Source: Xenorhabdus miraniensis (GTDB lineage: Bacteria > Pseudomonadota > Gammaproteobacteria > Enterobacterales > Enterobacteriaceae). From it: DNA of 64,000 nt. Below, one piece after another: positions 1-9,500 of this stretch. The first letter of the stretch is position 1; each line of letters begins with the position of its first letter. The notes under the pieces were generated by a model. That model made no database searches and was not told the origin of the DNA. It saw only the letters and a program-made list of their open reading frames with translations. The stretch spans positions 62,001 to 126,000 of the forward strand of contig NZ_NITZ01000003.1 of the NCBI RefSeq assembly GCF_002632615.1, given 5' to 3'. A program made the translations under genes and the position numbers.

Positions 1-509
1 TTTTCTGCCAGTCGCAGTAGCCGACCCCTGATTAGGGGGCCTTGTGCAAAGTCGAATGGCTGATTGGTTTCACGCTCAGTGATTTCCCCGATCATGGTTT
101 GCTGTTCAGCGGTGGGTATATGACTGAGATCTTCCATTACCAAAGTGAAACCGCTATCTGGTTCACCAATGATTTGCAGCGCTTGCCCTTCTACCGTCTT
201 GATGGTGGTACGTAAAATCTCATGACGAGCAACAACGCTATCCAGCGCCGCTTGCAGGGCATTCAGATTCAGATGGCCTTGCAGGCGCAGGCCACCGGGA
301 ATATGGTAGGCAGTCTGCGCTGCCGGATCTAATTGTGCCAAAAACCACAATCGTTGCTGTGCCCAAGATAAAGGGAGTGTCTGCTGATCTGCCTTTCTCG
401 GCACAATTTGGTTTTTTTCCACAACCTGACTATTTTGGATGCGTTCTTTAATTTTTTTCTGGAGAACCGCTTGTCTTAATTTAAGCAGGGTCTGTTCGTT
501 ATTACTCAT
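1..509 (-). CDS. paxC: PaxC-like NRPS, N-terminal part (runs off left edge)
   Basis: Third synthetase gene of the operon; only the first ~170 codons are present. The protein starts with a short charged helix-like segment (MSNNEQTLLKLRQ...) of the kind that docks to the upstream synthetase, followed by the start of a condensation domain with LPLSWAQQRLWFLAQLD, almost identical to the first condensation domains of PaxB. The ATG lies at 507-509, 4 nt after the paxB stop codon, and its Shine-Dalgarno GGAGAT sits in the last paxB codons, so translation is probably coupled. In the published PAX system the third enzyme finishes and releases the peptide; that part lies outside this window. Gene name is inferred from the operon layout. 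Confidence 0.8.
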   Translation of the reverse strand, partial: MSNNEQTLLKLRQAVLQKKIKERIQNSQVVEKNQIVPRKADQQTLPLSWAQQRLWFLAQLDPAAQTAYHIPGGLRLQGHLNLNALQAALDSVVARHEILRTTIKTVEGQALQIIGEPDSGFTLVMEDLSHIPTAEQQTMIGEITERETNQPFDFAQGPLIRGRLLRLAE

Positions 510-513
510 TTAA

Positions 514-3500
514 TTAATTATCTCCATGTAACAGGGCACGCAATTCATCTTCAGACAAGTTCTCCAATTCTTTTTGTAGCGATTCGAGATCTTCTTGTGC
601 GAAAAAGGTTTCAAGCTGTCTTGATGCGATAAGCTCAGCGAGTTCAGAAAGTGTTGGATGAGCAAAAATGTCTGAGATTGATACCTCAAGATGGAATTCG
701 TCACGCAGCCTTGCCATTAACTGGATGATTGACAGGGAATTTCCACCTAAATCAAAGAAACTATCATGCCGGCCTACCTGTTCTAATTTCAGTAGGTTCT
801 GTAGGATAACGGCGATTTGCTGTTCGATTTCTCCTTCAGGGGCTTCGTATTTATGGCTGGCGATAGACGCATGATCCGGTGCCGGCAGCGCTTTGCGATC
901 CACTTTGCCGCTGGCAGTCAGCGGGAAGGCGTCCAGCATGACAAAGGCGTTGGGAACCATATAACCCGCCAGATGGGCATTAAGTTGTTCACGCAGACTG
1001 TTTACATCCGGCACAGCATCAGGCTGTGGAATGACATACGCCACCAGCCGTTTATCGCCATTATCTTCCTCGCGGGCGACAACCAGCGCTTCCCTGACAC
1101 CGGAACAGGCAAGCAATTGCGCTTCGATTTCGCCCAGTTCAATACGGAAGCCGCGGATCTTGACCTGAAAATCATTACGTCCCAGATACTCAATTGTTCC
1201 ATCAGGTAACCAGCGCCCCAAATCACCGGTTTTATACATACGGGCGTCAGGCTTTTCTTTGAATGGATCGGCGCTGAATGGGTCGGCAATAAATTTCTCC
1301 GCCGTCAAATCGGATCGGTTCAGATAACCACGGGCAACGCCCGTTCCGGCAATGTGGATCTCTCCGCTCACACCGAGGGGAACCGGATGACCCAAGGTGT
1401 CCAAAATATAGATTTGGGTATTGGCATTTGGATAACCAATCGGAATGGTGTCTTTGATTGGAATGGTGTCTTTGGTTGGAATAGCGTCTTTGAGTGGATA
1501 GGTATCGCCATCCAGAATCAGGTTAGTGGCAATAACGGTGGTCTCAGTTGGGCCATAAGTGTTTATCCAGCGGCAACGTTGGGTTTCCGGCAGAGCTTGC
1601 CAATCCACTAAATGGCGGTATTCTGCTTTTTCTCCACCGACAATAATTGCTTTCAGATGAGAGCTGAAACCGGTGCGACCCGCTTTCATCTCCTGTACCC
1701 AGTGGTGCCAGAAAGCGGTTGGCAAATCGATGATGGTAATTTGCTGCTGGTTCAGGAAATCAATGAATTCAGCATTCGGGATACGAATATGCGCAGGACG
1801 CAGGACTAATGTTGCCCCTGCTGCCAGCGTCGGGAAAATATCGGAGACTGAGGTATCAAACGCGACAGTGGCAAATTGCAGAATGCGATCCCCCGGCTGA
1901 GGCTGGCTGATCTGATGTTGGGCATGGATAAATCCCACCACATTGCGGTGTTCAACCATAACGCCTTTGGGCTGTCCCGTTGAACCAGAGGTGTAAATGA
2001 CATAAGCCAGATGGTGGGGTTGGAGTCCCAACTGTTCAGCGTCAGGATTATGTGCAGGTTGTTGTGCCATGCGTTCCCGATGCGTGTCATCATCCAGTAA
2101 CCAGACGGAGACGTTTTGCTGCGGCAAACGCGCTTGTAAATGTTGTTGGGTGAGCAGTAACACAGGATTACTGTCCGACACCTGATAGGCCAGCCGGTCG
2201 AGAGGATATTCTGGATCAAGCGGAACATAGTTCGCGCCGGCCTTGAGAATACCTAACATGGCAATGATCATATCCAGACTACGCTCGACACACAGAGCCA
2301 CATGATCATCAGGTCGCACACCGACAGCGATCAGGCTGTGAGCCAGTTGGTTGGCGTGGTGATTCAGCTCAGCATAACTCAATTGGGTATCACCAAATAT
2401 CAGTGCGATGGCATCGGGTATCCTTGCCGCTTGTTGTTCGAACAGTTGGTGAATCAGCATATCTTGCGGATAGGCCAGTTCCGTATCGTTAAAATCCTTC
2501 AATAGTTGGTTGCGCTCTGCCAGTGGCAGGATATCGATCGCTTCAATCAGTTGTTGTGGTGCAGGGTTCGGCGCATGGTTTGGCGCAAGTTGTAAAGCTG
2601 ACACCAGCTCTTTCAGCACGATTTCCATATAGGCATTCAGGCGCGCTGGATTGATCTGCTGGTTACACTGGGCAGTGAGAGAAAATCCTTCGTCAAAATC
2701 ATCCACATCCAACGAGAATGGATAGTTACTGCGTTCTTCACCATTGAGTATCTGTATACCTTCCCAAGCCTGTGAAGTGAATTCCATTTCGTCACGTGGA
2801 GTATGGCGGAAGTTGAGCAGGCTGCTGAACAACGGCATGGGAGCCTGAATACCACTGCAACGCTGGGCAACAGCCAATGATGCTTGTTCGTGATCCAATA
2901 ATTCCGTCAGTTGTTGGTAAGTTTCCTGTACAACCTGCTGAACAGTACGTGCCTGTAACCGAACGCGAACAGGCAGGGTATTGATGAACATACCGAGTAT
3001 TTTAGAAACCCCTATTCCACCTTGTAAGCGCCCTAACAGAACCGTGCCGAACACCACATCATCCCGTCCACTGCATCGCGCCAATACTTGCGCCCATGCG
3101 ACATGGAACAAGACTGCGGCACTTATCCCCTGTTGACGGGCACAATCACGCAGACTGCGGGCTAAGTCGCTGTCAAGGACGAAAGTATCTTCCACTATGT
3201 CGTTATGTTGTTCTTCATCATGATTACCACTCTGGATGTCATGTAATCCAAACGGCAGAGTTGGCTCATCCACATCGCCCAACAGGGCCTGAAAATAAGC
3301 CTGATGGGCTTCCGGCGACACATTGTGGATTTGGGCAATGAAGTTACGGTAAGGCAGAGGTGCGGGCAGGTTGTCACCTTCTCCTAAGAGCAGCGCTTTC
3401 ACTTCATGGGATATGATTTCCAGAGATAAGTGGTCACAAACTAAATGGTGGTTCAGTAAGGAAAGCAGCCACTGTCCTGACGCCGGATCTTGTGCGATAT

Positions 3501-6500
3501 GCGCGGACAGCAACGGTGCTTGGGTCAGATCCATCCGTACCGTACGTGGATCAGTGAGACGATTTAATTGTGCTTCGGCACTTTCTTCCGCTGATAGCGT
3601 GAGTTCGGTAACTGACAACGGTGCATGGCGGCAGACCACTTGCACCGGCTGAGCTAATCCCTGCCAGTAAGCAGCGGTCCGTAGAATATCGTGACGATCA
3701 ATGATCTGTTGCAAAGCGGTCAGGAAGGCATCAAGGCGTTCACGGGTATCGAATGCGAAAAAATGACGCAATAAATAAGTATCGCCCTGTGTTTGCAGCA
3801 GGTAGTGGAACAGAATACCTTCCTGTAGCGGTGCAAGCGGGTAGATATCCTGAATGTTAGCGCTACCACCGGGTATCGCGTCAGCAATAGTATCAATCTC
3901 GCTTTGAGACAGGGATACCAGCGGCAGCATATCCGGTGTAATGGCGGTGCAGTCGTCAGGGATGGGATTGGGCGGCACAATGAACATGTCTGCATTGTTC
4001 TGCATAGTCTGCATTGCTTTCGCCATTTCAGACAGTACAGGAGCAGCAAACACGGTACGGATATCAAGATCCCAACCCTGATTACGGAGCTGTTCGAGCA
4101 GGTTGACGACCATCAGAGAATGACCGCCCAGCTCAAAGAAATTGTCAGAACGACCGATGTTTTCCAGCCCCAATAGCGCTTGCCAGATTTCAGCCAGTGC
4201 CATCTCCGTATCATTGGCTGGCGCTTCATAGCTGCGCATGACGAGCGCTGCTTGATCCGGTTCCGGCAGCGCTTTACGGTCGATTTTTCCACCGGGTGTC
4301 AACGGGAAGGCATCTAACATCACAAAGGCGTTAGGCAGCATATACTCGGCGAGATGTTGTGCAAGCTGCTGACGTAGGGTAGCAGGCTCAAGTTCAGCGC
4401 CGGATTTGGGGATCACATAAGCAACAAGCCGTTTCTCACCTGCGCTTTCTTCGTGGGAAAGCGTTTTATGGGAAAGCATTTTATGGGAAGGAATGTCGCG
4501 GGCTGTCACGATCGCTTCATGTACTCCGTGGCATTGCACCAATCTGGCCTCGATTTCGCCCAGTTCAATGCGGAAACCCCGTATCTTGACCTGAAAGTCA
4601 TTGCGTCCCAGATATTCAATGGCTCCATTTGGCAGCCAGCGCCCCAGATCGCCGGTTTTATACATACGGGCATCGGGTTTTGCTTTGAATGGATCGGTGC
4701 TGAAAGGATCAGCAATAAATTTCTCCGCCGTCAAATCGGGTTGATTCAGATAACCACGGGCAACGCCAGTACCGCCAATATGGATTTCTCCGCTCACACC
4801 AATGGGAACCGGCTGACCGTGGGTATCCAGAATATAAATACAGGTATTGGGCAGTGGATAACCAATCGGGATAGCGCCTTCGAGATGGAGAGGGTTCTGG
4901 CTGTCCAGCGTCAGCGTCGTAGCAATGACCGTCGTTTCAGTGGGGCCATAGGAATTAATCCAGCGGCAGGATTGAGTTTCTGAACTGGATAGCCAATTCA
5001 TTAAATGGCGGTATTCCGCTTTCTCACCACCCACAATAATGGTGTGCAGGTAAGGGCTGAATCCACTGCGGCCTGCCATCATCTCTTGCACCCAGTGATG
5101 CCAGAAGGCGGTAGGCATATCCATAATGGTGATCTTCTGTTCACGCAAGAAAGAGACAAATGTCATATCCGGTATTCTGATATGAGGAGGGCGCAGAACC
5201 AGCGTAGCTCCTGATGCGAGGGTGGGGAAAATATCAGATACCGAAGTATCAAACGCAACCGTCGCAAATTGCAGAATACGATCACCCGATTGAGGTTCAC
5301 TGGTATGTTGCTGGGCATGGATAAAGTTCACTACATTGCGATGTTCCAGCATGACGCCTTTGGGCTGTCCGGTTGAACCAGAGGTGTAAATGATATAGGC
5401 CAGATGATGGGGTTGAAGCCCCAGTTGTTCAGGATCAGGATTATGTGCAGGTTGTTGTGCCATCATATTGCGATGGTTTTCATCATCCAGCAGCAGGAGT
5501 GACACGCCCTGTATGGGTAATCGATCCTGTAAATGACGTTGGGTCAGTAATAATGCAGGCTTGCTATCCGACAACTGATAAGCCAGTCGTTCAATAGGGT
5601 ATTCCGGATCAAGGGGAATATAGCCTGCACCTGCTTTGAGAATCGCGTACATGCCAATGATCATATCCAGACTGCGATCCACACAGATAGCTATACGATC
5701 ATCCGGGCGCACACCGGACGCTATCAGAGAGTGTGCCAGTTGATTGGCATGGTGGTTCAGTTCCGCGTAACTCAGTTGGCTGTCTTCAAACACTAACGCA
5801 ACAGCATCAGGTGTCTGCTCTGCTTGCTGTTCGAACAATTGGTGGATTAGCTTATCCTGCGGATAGCTCAGCGCTGTATCATTGAAATCTTCCAATAATT
5901 GACTGAGTTGCTGCGGTTGTAGCAAGGGTAAATCTTCCACCCGCAGTGAATCATCTTCAACCATCGCGTTCAGCAGAGTATGCAGGTAACTGGCGAGGCG
6001 CTCAATGCTGGCATGCTCAAACAGATCGCTGGCATATTCCAACTCACCGATTAAGCCATTGTCGGTATCATTCATGGAAAGTGACAGATCGAAGTGGGTA
6101 CTTCTTCGGGTTGATGGCAGTTCATCCAATATTACGCCGGATAACTCAAGAGATTGCTGTATTGGCGTGTTGTCCAGCGCGAGCATCACCTGAAATATTG
6201 GGCTGTGGCTCAGGCTGCGTGGCGGTTGCAGGGCTTCAACAAGTTGCTCAAATGGCAAATCCTGATGGACATAGGCTTCCAGTGCATGGGCTTTCACTTG
6301 TGCCAATAAAGCGCCAATTGTGGGGTTATCTTCCAATTTCACTCTGAGTGCCAGTGTATTGGCAAAGAAACCGATCAGCGGCTCCAGCTCACTGTGTTGT
6401 CGGTTAGCAACCGGTGTACCAATGACAATATCTTGCTGACCACTTATGCGGGAAAGTAAAATTGACCAGGCCGTCAACAAGGTCATAAATAGAGTGGCAC

Positions 6501-9500
6501 TATGACGCTGGCTCAATGCTTTTAATCCGTCGCTCAGCTCTGGGGAAAGGGTGAATGTCACTTGATCCCCGCGATAGCTCTGTACCGCAGGACGGGCTTT
6601 GTCCGTAGGCAACTCCAGCAAGGCGGGGGCGTCTTGCAGGGCATTTCGCCAGAAATTCACTTGTTTTTCCAATACACTACCTTGCAGCCATTGCCGTTGC
6701 CACACGGCATAGTCAGCATATTGCAATGTCATCTCAGGCAGCGGATCTTTCTGTCCTTGATTAAAAGCGCGGTAAAGTGTGGTCAGTTCATACATCAGAA
6801 CGTTCAGTGACCAGCCATCGGAAATCATATGGTGCTGGGTTAACAGCATGACATGCTCATCATCCGCGAGTTTCAGCAGTTGAGCACGTATTAAGGGTTC
6901 CCGTGCAAAATCAAAGGGATGGTTGGCTTCAAACTGAGATGCTTCATCAATGGCAGCCTGTTTTTCTGCCTCTGTTAGCGGGCTGAGATCTTTGATAGTT
7001 AAGTTGAAGCCATGATCCGCATCGTCAATGATTTGCCGGGCTGTCCCATCGACTACTTTAATGGTTGTGCGCAGAATTTCATGGCGTGCAACGATTCTGT
7101 CCAGTGTGGCTTGCAGGGCGCTCTGGTTCAGGTGGCCTTTCAGACGCAATCCGCCAGCGATGTGGTACGCCGTTTGTGCAGCAGAATCTAACTGTGCCAG
7201 GAACCACAGACGTTGTTGAGCCCAGGATAAGGGAAGCGTTTGCTCCCGGCTGGCGGGTAATATCAACGGTTGTGTGGATTGATGCCCTGATGTGCCTGAT
7301 ATGATAGTCGTGCTCAGCGATTGCGCTAAATCTGACAATACAGGGCGAGTAAACAGATCCTGCAAATCCACGTGGATATTAAGAGCGTGGCGTAAACGGG
7401 AGGCCATTTGCACGGTTAGCAGAGAATGTCCACCCAGCTCAAAAAAGTTGTCGTGACGTCCCACTCGTTCTATTCCCAGCAGGGATTGCCAGACTTCCGC
7501 CAGTTTCTGTTCGGTTTCCCCTTGGGGCGCTTCGTATTCACGGCTGGCAATCGCAGCGCGATCGGGGGCAGGCAGGGCTTTTCGATCCAACTTTCCACTT
7601 CCGGTCAGCGGGAAGGCGTCCAGTATGACAAAGGCACTGGGGATCATGTGTTCCATCAGGTGCGTGCTTAGCTGTTCACGCAGATCAGAAGGGGTAAGTG
7701 TGACATCAGGTTGTGGTATCAGGTAAGCGACCAGACGTTTATCGCCGGTTGATTCCTCTCGGGCAATAACGACAACATCTTTGACGCCCTTGCAAGCCGC
7801 CAGTTGCGCCTCGATTTCTCCCAATTCAATGCGGAAGCCACGTAGTTTAACCTGAAAATCATTGCGCCCCAGATATTCGATAGTGCCATTTGGTAACCAG
7901 CGTCCCAGATCGCCGCTTTTATACATGCGGGCATCGGACTTTTCTTTGGATGGATCGACACTGAATGGATCGGGAACAAAGCGTTCTGTAGTCAGTTCCG
8001 GCTTATTCAGGTAACCACGAGCAACACCGGCACCGCCAATATGAATTTCTCCACTGACACCCACAGGAACGGGTTGGCCGAGAGGATCGAGAATATAAAT
8101 ACGGGAATTGGCATTAGGGCGGCCAATCGGAATGTTATTCACGATTTCAGAAGAGTGCCCCGCCTCAAGTGTTAATGAAGTGACAATGACGGTCGTTTCA
8201 GTGGGGCCATATGTGTTGATCCAGCGGCAGAACTGAGTCTCTGGCAGGGATTGCCAATCTGCCAAATGGCGATACTCCGCTTTTTCTCCACCGACAATCA
8301 CGGTATTGAGATAAGGACTGAAACCGGTGCGGCCTGCTTTTATCTCCTGTACCCATTGATGCCAGAAAGCGGTGGGTACATCCATAATGGTGATCTTCTG
8401 CTGCTGTAAAAAATCAATAAATGCTGCATCAGGCACGCGGACATGAGCAGGACGCAGGACTAAAGTCGCTCCCGCTGCCAGCGTTGGGAAAATATCAGAC
8501 ACTGAGGTATCAAACGCCATGGTCGCAAATTGCAGGATGCGATCCCCCGGCTGAGGTTGGCTGATTTGATGTTGAGCATGGATAAAGTTGACGACATTGC
8601 GGTGCTCAAGCATGACCCCTTTGGGTAATCCGGTCGAGCCAGAGGTATAAATAATATAGGCCAGATGATGCGGCATCAGCCCCGATTGACTGGCGTCAGG
8701 ATTATGTGTTGGCTGTTGTGCCACGGTATTGCGATGATTTTCACCGTCCAACAGCCAAACCGGCATTTCCGTTGCGGGCAAGCTTGCCTGTAAGTGTTGT
8801 TGAGTCAGCAATAACATCGGCGTGCTGTCTGACAATTGATAAGCCAAACGTTCGGCAGGATATTCCGGATCAAAGGGAACATAGCCCGCGCCTGCTTTGA
8901 GGATGCCCAGCATGCCAATAATCATATCGGGACTGCGCTCAACGCACAGAGCCACGCGATCGTCCGGGCGTATACCAAATGCAATCAGGCTATGTGCCAG
9001 TTGGTTGGCGCGCTGGTTCAGTTCTGCATAACTCAGTTGAGTATCTTGATATATCAGGGCGATAGCGTCAGGCACCAACTCTGCTTGTTGCTCAATCAGT
9101 TGGTGAATCAGCTTATCCTGCGGGTAATCCAGTGCTGTGTCGTTAAAATCCACCAGCAATTGTTTGAGCTGCGGTGGCTGCATCAACGGCAGTTCAGCCA
9201 CGTGTTGAGTATCATCTGCCACCATTGCCGCAAGTAAGGTGTATAGGTGGTTGACCATACGTTCAATCGTGGTGTGATCGAACAGGTCGCTGGCATATTC
9301 CAGATCCCCTATTAATCCGTTTTCGGTTTCATCCAGCGTTAATGTCAGGTCAAAGTAAGCACTGTCCCTGATTAATGGCCGCTCATCCAATACCAATCCC
9401 GGCAGTTCGAAATGCCGTTGTCCCGGCACATTATTTGTTGCCAGCATAACCTGAAAGATTGGGCTATGGCTCAGGCTGCGCGGGGGTTGCAGGGTTTCGA

